Shown here: one piece after another, positions 25,901 through 34,900 of the stretch
How positions within the stretch are numbered: position 1 is the stretch's first letter
Layout: every line of letters starts with the position of its first letter
Assembly (NCBI RefSeq): GCF_037975245.1
Contig: NC_092580.1
Span: forward strand, 9,647,001-9,711,000
DNA length: 64,000 bases
From: Apostichopus japonicus
Taxonomy: Eukaryota > Echinodermata > Holothuroidea > Aspidochirotida > Stichopodidae
Direction of reading: 5' to 3'
Notes under the pieces: generated by a model
Told to the model about the DNA's origin: nothing
The model's input: the letters and a program-made list of their open reading frames with translations, nothing else
Database searches by the model: none
Translations under genes and position numbers: made by a program

Positions 25901-28900
25901 CAATCTCATCTCGATAATAGACATCCTGTGCAGCAGCTGGGAGGATGGTCTGAATGGAAAGATAATTACACAAAGAGACTTTATGAGGCAAATGTGATTG
26001 ATTAGTGAAGGGGATGTTGTACATTGGATGCGTTGAGACAACCAAGGGTAGAGAGAAGGGAGCACATGTTAAATTACAGTATACTATCAGGCAAGAGATG
26101 CTGAACAAGTTACTTCTAAATCAGTCACCTTTGACTAACATTGCACACGGCACAATTGTTACATTGCTTAGGAAATGACTGACCAGTATATGAAACACAT
26201 GGCAGAAGTTCCAAGTAACAATCTCACATTTCACACTTTTCATATTTACAGTTAGCGTTTCACAAATCAGTAAGGTATTTATAGAATACTTGAAGCATGA
26301 ATCTTGAAACTTTTACTCACTGTAAAAGATTTGACAGAAGAGAAGCCATCCTGCTGTCTTTGGTAATCATATCTCGAGAAGGATCCTTTCAGCTTGGCGC
26401 CGGAGTGGGAAACATCAAAGGTCTCTTCCACTGCAATGTTTCCCCAGTGTGAAACTTCAATAACCCTCTCCATGCGGGTTACTGTCAGGAATGGTTTGTT
26501 GTTTTCAAAATGAATCTTAGCTTGTTCCTAGAGTGGAACATAAAACAATTCAATAACTAACATGAACGGATGGCATCATAACTCAGAAAAGCCAAACAGA
26601 GATGTTTCTGTGTTTTTTACAAATTTAACGAGAAGTTCCAGAAGCTTTGTGATTCATTGTCAAAGTTTTCACGAAACTTTCACTCAACTACCTGACTGAC
26701 GTAGATTAACTGCTCAGTCAATTTGTGGAAAGGATTACAGTAAGTCAGACCCAGGAGATCTGAGAGTTCCAGCTCTAATACCGACATATTGCAATACTAA
26801 CTGGCCAACCAATTAAGTTAACTAAAACAAAGCAGGAACAACCTTCACTTGTGGAATACAATCACATAAAAGCTGGATGAAGCTAGGGACATTTTAACCA
26901 AATTGAGCTAACAAACCAGTTATTCAATCCCTTTATCAACTGTCATTAATGAATGTAGGATACTTGCTTTTGTGAATATTTTACTTACTGCCAATATCAC
27001 TTTCCCCCAAAAAAATATTACCACTGTGTCATAAACCTGTATACTGTAGCTTTTGTCCTAAGTAATCACTACTTGACACATCGGTCTTTCACTGCACCTC
27101 ATAGACAAATTAATAAAATGAAGTAGGTTTTTTACCTTGCTGAATGCTTCTTTGTCTTCATATGGACCATAAGTGATAGTATCATCTTCAACTGACACAG
27201 GGTTTACTTTAGTATGAGACTCGATCTCACTGGAGGCCAGCTTGACTGTGGTGGTTTGACTGGTAGACTTGTAAGGAGAGTAAACCAAGACACTTCCAAA
27301 AAATTCAACCAGTTGCTTCTCACTCTGGGTGATCTGAGCTGGGTATGGGCGAAGGGCCTTGATGTAAACTTCTTCAAACTTGATGTCAGCACTGCTTCCT
27401 GCCTTCAATGGCTCCTGGAATTTGATCTCAAAGAAGGATCCACTGATAAAGAAAATGATAAATACTGTTCTAAAACATCAGGGAAATTGTCGCTCAAATG
27501 ACTATTAATGGTGTCATGAAACATTTATCAGTAGGTCACATACTCTGAAATGAAAACCATTTCATGTTGTCTATATACAGCTTGCTAACCATTATAAATA
27601 GACATGAACCTAACTTGAACTCAATTTTTACTTTGATCTGAAATGACCTTTGGCCTTCTTATTCACATTTCTCAAAACATATTACATGTATGACTAATAG
27701 TTATCTAACATAGAGCAAGAAAATAAAAGACAAGTTCCAACTGTTGTAATTGTCAGAATTACCTTGAGCCCATTTCCTTGAGAAATGGCAACAAAGAAAG
27801 AAGCTACTGTATCTGTCTTGCACATTTGAGCAAGTTCCAATATATTAACCGTATCATGGTTTACAACTGTAGCTACTACAGAGTAGATATCCTAATTCCT
27901 AATATGTCATGATTCTAACAGTTTGTGGTTGATTTAATCACTTCTGCAATGAACTAAACATGATCTGAAATTATTTAAAAACAGGTTGAGGTTTTGCCAC
28001 TTCAAGTTTGAGATGGGAAAAACTTGGTAAGAAAAATCTCTCCTAGTCTCAAGGAGAGAGGCAGGTTTGAATCATTCTTCTATTTGGACCCTTGATTGTT
28101 CTCAATTGTGGTATAAGTAGATGGAAGCACTAGAAAGGAAATCCATTTGAAACATACTTAACATTTCTGCAAATTAGAACCTTAAATGACATTTGACCGA
28201 CTCATATTGCCGAACATTTGTGACAACTCACCAACCAACAAGTTAACAATGCTCATTACTCACCTTTGTCCAGTAATTTTCACTGGAGCTAAGCTAACTT
28301 TTTCAGAATCTTCTTCTTCATCTTCTGTTTGCTACAGTAAAGAAAAATAAATTACTTTATACCAGCCTCCTTTGACATCAAATGACCTTGATTAGAATAC
28401 ACAAGGGTTCTGATACTTACTAAGGTGGATCTGATGTATGTACCAAATATAAATCCATCAATGTTTGTTGTTTGCAGAAAGTATTTACAAGGTTTTCAAA
28501 CTTTAACTTCTAGTGACAACAAATGATCGCTCCTGTTCATAAGAAAACAAATTATACCTCATGTACTTACTGTGGTGATGCACACGCCAATGACATTCAT
28601 CCAAGCTTACAGTAGTTTGGACTTTGGAGTCATTTTGTTCATAAGTGTTTTAGACTTTTTCTGTTCACCTCAAAAGTCCAGACAGTCATTAAACTTAAAA
28701 CATAATATTTTGTTTATCTATATTCAGTATATGTGGTTTTTGACATAGGATTCATCACTGTCCAGCTGTCCAGAGTTAAATAGCTTACTGTAGCCTGTAG
28801 GCTAAGGCCAGGGCAATGTAAAAGCCAGTTGCACTTGTACTGTAGTTATTTGCCTAGTAGGGCTGTGTCATTCCGGTTAATTCACCAACCGGTTAACCGT

Positions 28901-31900
28901 TTCTATTAACCGAACGGTTAACGTTTAAACGTAACCCGTGTTGTTGCCTCAAAATAAGAGCCGAAAATCAGAGTTATATAGCTCAGATTATAATTCCGAA
29001 AGAGCGCCACCACTTTTGATGCGGAAGTATCGTTTTTTCGTAACGCGTATATATGTCAAGAATTTGGTTGTATTTGCTTAGTTTTGACGAACGTTGCATT
29101 GAAAAACACGAATCGCGCGTTTTCATGAAGTTTTATACAGATTTTTGTTTCTCTTTCAGTTCATCAACTGTTACAGAGATATTTGAAGCAAATATTTCTT
29201 CGTTAATTGCGTAGCCCCTACTGTAATAGCGCAGGCATTGTATGGCAGTTATAAGCCTAATATTACTAGGCCTACTTAATATTGGCATTGTGTATTGAAG
29301 TTCGCGATCATATGGAGTGTTAGACTACAAGGCTTTCACCAGCTAGGCCAAGGTTAGGAAAGTCGGTTGTTAGGAAGCGATTACTACAGAAGTGTACGGT
29401 AGTAGGGCTAGGCCTACGCAATTACAAGTACAACAATGGGTCACAGATATATTGAATTTGTGCATTGTGGCGGGGTAGGCAGAGGGTAGGGGGAAGTGTG
29501 GAAAACATTGTAAAATTTCCCGCGAACACCCTGTCGATTTCCCGCCGGCAAACACAATTAGCACGCGTAGCATAATGGCGTGGGGTAGTCCCCTGGTGGG
29601 GTCAAATTTTGAAATGACAAGTTAGAGTAGCCATATTTTGTTATAAAATGAAAAGAGATCTATCTGTCTTACAATCATTAAAAAGTTTAACCTAAAAAAA
29701 CATGCGATTTTATGAAACAACGTTCGGCAAAGCCCCATTCCTAGACTGCCTAACAATAGCTTGCACAATACTACAAGGCCGTGGCTATTCTTACGACTAG
29801 TTGTAACAATTATTTATTAACTATTCTTACGACATCGGCGAATTCATGCGCAGTAAGTAAATAAAGCAACTTCGCATGTAGTAGGGTTAATCCTAACCCT
29901 AACCCTAATCGGAAAATAATGGTAACTCCTAGTCGTAAAAATAGTATACTACTCTTGGTTGTAAAAAAAAATTAGCAACTGCGCATGCGCAATCGGAAAT
30001 TTTTGTTACAACTAGTCGTAAGAATAGCCACTTTGATACTACAACAACGGTAGGCTACATTTTCCAAGGTACCTTGCCAAACAACTGTGAGCTCATCCCC
30101 TGTCTAACACCTGTTGTTAACAATTTTTTGGCATGTTGCCAAGGAACGTTTCATGGTCTAGAATTAATAAGGTCAGTCAGTAAAGGTTCGGTTAAGTTAT
30201 GAGAATTATTATCTTAGACGTTTAAGAAAAGTAGGTAAAATATGATCCCCGTAACAGCTAGGTAAGTAAAACAGGCAACTGACTCCTCCGCATGAACAAG
30301 ACAATCTATTCCACATGATACATGAAAGTAAACCTTGTAATCACATGTTTAAGGCCACTTGGCATGATTAACTAAATGCTTAATATTGTTTCCATGTTCT
30401 TGTAGAAAACGTAAACTTCGCAATATACAATTAGTTGTGTTTTTGTAGTTACGTGAGATCCGTAACCGACGAGGTGGTTAGGCTATTTGCTATACACTTA
30501 ACTATGGTAGGATATTATTTTCTCCGTAATTTTGGAAATTCTAGAAAATACTTTTTCGCCGCTTAACACCAGATTTGTTCTTACGTTTTATTCATAATTT
30601 GGTGTACTAGAGCCTTGTTTACATGACATTAGTTGCATTTAGCACGATATGCCAGTTTCGCGTGAATTTTTCAAAAGTTTTTTGCTCGATCTTTCGTAAA
30701 ATTTGAAAGGTGTACCAACTTACCTTTCGTACACAATTGGTTATTTCTCTACTGATTTTCTGAGTTTTTTTTACAGTCAAGTGTATACGTTGTGCATTGA
30801 GTATAAACTTATCGCGAATGCAAGAAAACGATGCGGGGATTTACAGCAGACAAATGTTTCTTTGTGGGATTACCGAGTCTGTTGAATGGAATCCCGCACC
30901 TTAGAGGGAACACTGAACTGAAATTACATCATAGTAAAGAAAACGTTTACTGCTTAAATACAATATAAATTTGAAAGGATTAGATGCAGACTCGCCACGT
31001 TGTCGAACGGGGTAACAATAGGCGCTTCACGGGTCGCATACCGCTTGGTAATCCCTTCAATCGTACCGCCAATCTTAAAAATCTTTTGTATGGATGCGTG
31101 ATAAAGTTTGCAATTGTTACGTGATTTTCGGCAAGCAAATGTTGCGGTCTATTTCGGGAATAAAGTGATGTGAAGACGCGCCGTTGCGACTGCGTAATTG
31201 GCATTACAAAAACGGTTAAACTTATACGATGTACGGCGGACGTTTATCCGGCCGTTCGGTCGGTTAACCGGTTAACCGTTTAACCGTTACAGCCCTATTG
31301 CCTAGCAAGTTGCATAGACATTGAACTAGGCCTACACTGGTTTTGAACGATGTGTTACATGTTATGCCATATGACAAACAGAAGTTATGATTGATAGTTC
31401 ATGTACGCACGTTTAACTAAACATATGTGTGAAATGAAAGTTCATAACTAAACACAGGGTTCTTTTGGATCCTATAAAACACCTACAACTATACAAGTTT
31501 TACAACTAGGCCTAGGCCTAAGTTACTGTACAAGTGTACAAATGCCAATTCCATTTCGTGAAACCAGTACGTACATGAAGGACGTTTATCATGATATTTT
31601 TGGAACGGCACCATAGATACTTCAGGTTTTCAAGTTAAACAAAATTAAACATGGAAAATAAAAATTAAACAGACTTACGCTAGCACCAGCAAAAGCTAAA
31701 GTGTCCTCCATTACTGGGTCAAGTCCAAAAACGTAGGAATCGGCAGCAGATGAACCGGTATTTTCCACCGTTACGGATGTAGAAATTTGAACAAGCTGAG
31801 AGGAAATATCCACTTTTCTTTCAACCTTTTTGTTGACTAATCCTGGCTTGATAGTAACTTTATTTTCACTCAGACAGCTAGAATAAAGCGTGGTAAGTAC

Positions 31901-31927
31901 CACAAATGCAAAAAGAAGCTTTTTCAT
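16770..31927 (-). CDS. RPN1: Ribophorin I, oligosaccharyltransferase subunit 1 (complete, 11 exons)
   Basis: Exons in transcript order: 31927-31679, 28331-28264, 27442-27136, 26527-26321, 25949-25757, 24505-24406, 23972-23834, 20892-20773, 20077-19942, 19135-19026 and 16952-16770. They sum to 1812 nt, or 603 aa plus TAA, close to the roughly 607 aa of vertebrate RPN1. All junctions are GT-AG and phases agree. A signal peptide ([20 protein letters not shown]) is followed by a lumenal region to about residue 436, one membrane helix (about 437-456) and a cytosolic helical tail. Family signatures include [37 protein letters not shown] and [13 protein letters not shown]. The protein is part of the ER complex that transfers glycan to nascent proteins. 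The ATG has A at -3. The orthology is secure. Confidence 0.97.
16953..19025 (-). repeat. RPN1 intron 10, with (AAAT)n microsatellite at 18468-18532
   Basis: 2.1 kb of AT-rich intron. The only clear structure is an imperfect AAAT microsatellite of about 65 bp. No gene or element ends seen. Confidence 0.7.
19026..19135 (-). CDS. RPN1: RPN1 exon 10: cytosolic tail
   Basis: Acceptor TTACCTAG|CAT, donor ATAAG|GTTTGT (a weaker but valid GT donor), phase 0 out. Encodes [20 protein letters not shown], matching the vertebrate tail helix in position and pattern. Confidence 0.9.
19136..19941 (-). other. RPN1 intron 9; nothing recognised
   Basis: 0.8 kb of AT-rich sequence with valid splice ends. Confidence 0.6.
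19942..20077 (-). CDS. RPN1: RPN1 exon 9: cytosolic tail
   Basis: Acceptor AATTGTCAG|GAC, donor GGAG|GTGAGA, phase 1 out. Encodes [20 protein letters not shown] and [13 protein letters not shown], the charged helical tail after the membrane. Confidence 0.92.
20160..20560 (-). repeat. Dispersed AGGTCA-bearing repeat, minus orientation, RPN1 intron 8
   Basis: On the minus strand it reads the same order as other copies: 'aaggttttcagattttgacc' on the plus strand near 20398 and 'tttcatccaagctttacttg' near 20199. A perfect DR4 (TGACCT, 4 bp, TGACCT on the plus strand) is at 20412-20427. At least two degenerate units. Confidence 0.65.
20773..20892 (-). CDS. RPN1: RPN1 exon 8: transmembrane helix
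   Basis: 40 codons, acceptor CATTACAG|CTT, donor AAG|GTATGA, phase 0. Encodes [20 protein letters not shown], then a hydrophobic helix and the basic stop VRLDFAITK. Its acceptor and first half are copied about ten times immediately upstream in transcript sense (20893-21921). Only this copy has the full helix and a donor. Confidence 0.93.
20893..21921 (-). repeat. 100-bp tandem array built from the RPN1 exon 8 acceptor and 5' half
   Basis: Ten extra units follow the real exon at 95-100 bp spacing; the GAGGTTCC landmark falls near 20850, 20950, 21050 and so on to about 21843. Each unit contains the acceptor CATTACAG and the exon start encoding [17 protein letters not shown], then about 45 bp of intron-like sequence in place of the membrane helix and donor. 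The 400-bp stretch from about 20881 is repeated almost exactly from 21281, showing multi-unit duplication. No copy has the complete exon. Confidence 0.95.
21922..23833 (-). other. Upstream part of RPN1 intron 7
   Basis: Mostly unassigned. Two related 'cagggacg/cgtccctgg' segments (about 22700-22770 and 23690-23775) lie in opposite orientation and may be ends of a decayed element. A short GAAA microsatellite is near 23594. No gene seen. Confidence 0.4.
23834..23972 (-). CDS. RPN1: RPN1 exon 7: end of lumenal domain
   Basis: Acceptor TTACCTAG|GAA, donor TTCGAG|GTAAGC, phase 0 out. Encodes [17 protein letters not shown] and [14 protein letters not shown], the segment just before the membrane-proximal strand. 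Confidence 0.95.
23973..24405 (-). other. RPN1 intron 6; nothing recognised
   Basis: 433 bp of AT-rich intron with consensus ends. Confidence 0.6.
24406..24505 (-). CDS. RPN1: RPN1 exon 6: lumenal domain
   Basis: 100 bp, acceptor TCTTACAG|GTG, donor GCAA|GTGAGT, phase 1 in and 2 out. Encodes [12 protein letters not shown] followed by [12 protein letters not shown], matching the family. Placed by phase and homology. Confidence 0.92.
24506..25756 (-). other. RPN1 intron 5
   Basis: 1.25 kb. The one local structure is a perfect hairpin at 25180-25200 (CAAGGCTAG, 3-base loop, CTAGCCTTG). Otherwise nothing recognised. Confidence 0.55.
25757..25949 (-). CDS. RPN1: RPN1 exon 5: lumenal domain
   Basis: Acceptor CCATTCAG|ACC, donor TCAG|GTAAGA, leaving phase 1. 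Encodes [20 protein letters not shown], with an N-glycosylation sequon (NIS) at a position also seen in vertebrates, then [13 protein letters not shown]. Confidence 0.95.
25950..26320 (-). other. RPN1 intron 4; nothing recognised
   Basis: 371 bp. Two overlapping frames open on the minus strand are extensions of exon 5 and shadows. Confidence 0.6.
26321..26527 (-). CDS. RPN1: RPN1 exon 4: lumenal domain
   Basis: 69 codons, phase 0 at both ends, acceptor CACTCTAG|GAA, donor ACA|GTGAGT. Contains the highly conserved [15 protein letters not shown] and FSRYDYQRQ motifs. The open frame continues past the donor into intron. Confidence 0.95.
26528..27135 (-). other. RPN1 intron 3; nothing recognised
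   Basis: 608 bp of unremarkable intron. Confidence 0.6.
27136..27442 (-). CDS. RPN1: RPN1 exon 3: lumenal domain
   Basis: Acceptor TTTATCAG|TGG completes the codon left by exon 2; donor AAG|GTAAAA, phase 0. It carries the conserved [11 protein letters not shown] and [20 protein letters not shown] stretches. Confidence 0.95.
27443..28263 (-). other. RPN1 intron 2
   Basis: 821 bp. A short AGGTCA-like patch near 27630-27660 may be a worn copy of the dispersed repeat family; otherwise nothing recognised. Confidence 0.45.
28264..28331 (-). CDS. RPN1: RPN1 exon 2 (short acidic exon)
   Basis: 68 bp, acceptor CTGTAG|CAA, donor AAAG|GTGAGT, leaving phase 2. It encodes [19 protein letters not shown], matching the acidic loop of the family. 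It is too short for a simple ORF search and is placed by phase and homology. Confidence 0.9.
28370..28650 (-). repeat. Dispersed AGGTCA-bearing repeat, minus orientation, RPN1 intron 1
   Basis: Recognised by 'ttgacatcaaatgaccttga' near 28372, 'caaggttttcaaactttaac' near 28490 and 'attcatccaagcttacagta' near 28596. These have the same order as the RPN1 intron 8 copy. Confidence 0.6.
29777..30035. mobile_element. 259-bp inverted-repeat element (MITE) nested in the hAT-like element
   Basis: The arms from 29781 and to 30031 are perfect 28-bp inverted repeats beginning GTGGCTATTCTTACGACTAG. The direct repeat ATACTACAA (29768-29776 and 30036-30044) is a candidate 9-bp target duplication. The outermost 4 bp of the two ends do not match, so the true duplication could be shorter (ATACTA if the ends are CAA...TTG). 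Superfamily not assigned. The centre has inverted telomere-type repeats. Confidence 0.82.
29882..29910. repeat. Head-to-head telomere-like repeats
   Basis: TAGGGTTA is followed by CCTAACCCTAACCCTAA: one G-strand unit facing about two and a half C-strand units of the TTAGGG animal telomere repeat. It sits in the middle of the nested MITE. Confidence 0.8.
31679..31927 (-). CDS. RPN1: RPN1 exon 1: signal peptide and start of lumenal domain
   Basis: 83 codons ending GCTAGC|GTAAGT, phase 0. Residues 1-20 are a hydrophobic signal peptide. The [16 protein letters not shown] stretch is the conserved ribophorin N-terminal strand. Confidence 0.95.
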
Positions 31928-34900
31928 GATTGATATGAGAGGATGAGTTCGGATTGAGAATCGATGGCCTTTCCCGGTCCAGTCAGGCAGAGTCGTCTGC
32001 TACGAAAGGCTTGTTTCAGGCCACGTCGGCGTTGTGTGACCTGTTAGACACTTCCGGAACGGGTCAGAGGAATTCAGCGGAACCAAAACAAAACGAAAGT
32101 GCGGACGTACTTGTAAAGCCGTATCAGATTCAGAATACAGATCAGCAATAGGTTAACAGTTAGGGTTCGTAAAACAAGGACTCGGACAACTTTTTTCTTG
32201 GTGAGGCTGGATGCCAAAGGGTTTATATCTTAGATAATGAAATGTTATTAATTATTTTGCTCGTTGAGCATCTAATTTTATAGAGTTTGAATGTGGACAC
32301 TGGTAGAAGCTTAGCCCAGTTAAGGTTTAACACGGAGAGTTAGCCTAGGCCTAACAGTAACAGTTAGGCCCCTAACAAGTAACACTAACAGTAAGAAACT
32401 AAGCTAGGCTATTACTAGTACTACTACAACTTAGACTGGTCCTAGGCTACAGTAGCCTACACAGTAACCACTGGAGCTCCCAACCTATGCTACATATTAT
32501 TTATTCTTCATTGGGATCATGTCCCACTTGTCGCCGGTTGGTTTTTAGAACCATTTGATTACAGGTTGAGTTTAACAATGGTAAAATGGGAATTTCAATG
32601 CTTATGGCTCCCTGTATGAACTCTGTAGCCAACCTCATGTTGCTTCAAGGTTTATGGGGTATTTTGCAGTACATGTAAAAGAGAAAGAGTGGTAATGAGT
32701 CAAAAGTTTTAAAATCCAACCCATCCTGATAATTTACACAAATATTTGAAATATCTCAGCATGAAGATGAATGCAATAATAATAATAATAATATCTTGAT
32801 CAAACTAATGCCTAATGCTTAGTGAAGGCTGAAAATCTTGACACAACACTTTTTATGAGAAGTGCTAAGAACAGATAATTTATGCTGAATAAAAGGTAAC
32901 ATTTTTAATGAAGAAAATCCTTAGCATGTCCATTACCAAGACTTTTGATTATCCCTTGTGTTTACTTCAGTAAAGACAGCAATATCTTTGTTACTCAAGT
33001 GCCACTTACCTAGAAAATACTACATCTTGGCTATTCACCTGGCAATCAGAGTGCAGCACTTAGAAGGTGAAGAGTAACATAGTAAACACACTTGTTGATG
33101 AAGTGCCAAGCAATTACGGCTCAAATTGATCATTACACATATTACATTGTTTTAAACAGTATGGTGAGTAACAGGTTGGCATCATTTGAAAAATATAAAA
33201 TCAAAAACATCCACAATTCAAAACATTATGGTGGGGAGAATCAGTTCTCATAATATTAGGTGCCATCACAATAACCACTGCTCTTAATCAGCTTTTAATT
33301 GCAATTGCAAATAACAGGTCATTTGTGTGTGCAATGTTTGCATTTAGATAGGTATAGAACATGTGACTTTCAGCATGCAATCCCATCTTTGCCAGAATGC
33401 TGTAGGAATACGGAAATTGAACATGTAATTTTTCAGGCAACCAGACGAAAGAATAAATGCAGTTTGCCTTACTTATCTGACTGCCTGTTTTCTTATTCGC
33501 CTGGAATTATGGGGGTATGGTGCAAGTGTTAGTCCTTACTCATCTGGCTGCCAGGTAATAGGATGATACATTTTTATATTTGCACAGCAACAGGATGAAT
33601 ATATATAGTAAGGGCACTTCTCCGTATTCATCCCTCTGTTGGGTGACCAAAATGCTGTAGTATCCTTCTGTTATATTGCTATTGCATGACAAATGCTTAT
33701 TGCATCAGGTACTGTCTTGTATGAATTATTGATACCAAAAAAGCAAAATAAATTTTACAAACTATTCATTGATTTTCGCTCTACCATCCTCAAAACATAG
33801 GTTGAGAATGTAGCAGTTTTGAAGTCAAAAAGGTATTCTAATGCTAAAATTTCAGCTCAAAATTCTGCACAGGTCTGAGTTAGACTGGCGTTAGCATAGG
33901 TCCTGTGATTTGCTTATCTTTCCTTTAATATATATAAATAGTGATTGACATTCAGCAGGTGTTCGCAGCAAGGTGTTCTCTAGGTTCATCAGACTATCAT
34001 GTGAATAAAATTGATGACATGTGAAGGTTCTTTGGAGCTCTACTTGTTCATCCTACTGTACCGTATTTCAAAGAAAGCAATGTGAATTCCAATATTTCTT
34101 GATGCTTATCCACAAGTGTAGAATTTGTGTACATTTTGATTGGTTACTTAACCACCACAATTTGTCATACATTGATATCAATTGGCCTGCTTGGTAAATA
34201 GCAACAACATACTGTTTTGGGGTTGTGTATCTAGTGCAGTTGAGCATTAGAGATAGAATTCAAAGATAAGCAGTCTTTAAATGGTTAACATACTGTATGA
34301 CATTTTGTGAATTGCTTTAGGCTTGTGGCTATTAGTGAAAGGTAAGGAATTTCAAAAGTCTGTCATATGGATATGTACAGGTATGTTTCTTCTCTATTTG
34401 CTGAAATTTTTAGCAGAAACGGATCCTATTGAAGTGATGCTACACTTCACACTGTAAGATACATTCATTCCACCAAATATAGATTGGAAATTTGGTCACT
34501 TTCATCTTCTTTAAGTGGGGAAAAATAACATTTAGAAGGAAGCCAGAGAGATAATGCTGATCATATTTCTTTAAATTTCTATTGAAAGCTGACAGAAAGG
34601 GGGTGAGGGGAGATGTTAGGGTTGGGGAGACAGCTACAGTAGGTAGCTTTTTAGTGAATGCAAACTGAAAATACTGACTGTTCTGCTAACCGGTGGTCAA
34701 ATACTTAAAAGGAATGTCTGGTAGCCCTATGAAGATACCTTTAAAAACGATAAATAATTTTCCAAACATGTTGTCAAAGTATGAGAACGCTAATGTTGCG
34801 TTTGACAGAGAAACTATTTTTAATCGTTAAGGATGGACAGTAACGAATGTGACATCATCTTTGAAATTGCAGATTTCGACATAACCCACGCTCCGTACAG

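Larger units (their letters stand above)
28858..31297. mobile_element. 2.4-kb hAT-like transposon in RPN1 intron 1
   Basis: The ends are TAGGGCTGT and its exact complement ACAGCCCTA. A perfect 8-bp duplication TTGCCTAG flanks it at 28850-28857 and 31298-31305. Subterminal GGTTAACCGGTTAACC-type repeats lie at both ends. TAGGG/CAGGG ends with 8-bp duplications are the hAT hallmark. No long transposase frame is visible in 2440 bp, so it is a non-autonomous or decayed copy. A second element is nested at 29777-30035. Confidence 0.88.

Noticed and set aside
31954-32151. 65-residue frame divergent from RPN1
   Set aside because: Lies across the RPN1 5' UTR and promoter side, with no family likeness and no splice signals that would extend it.
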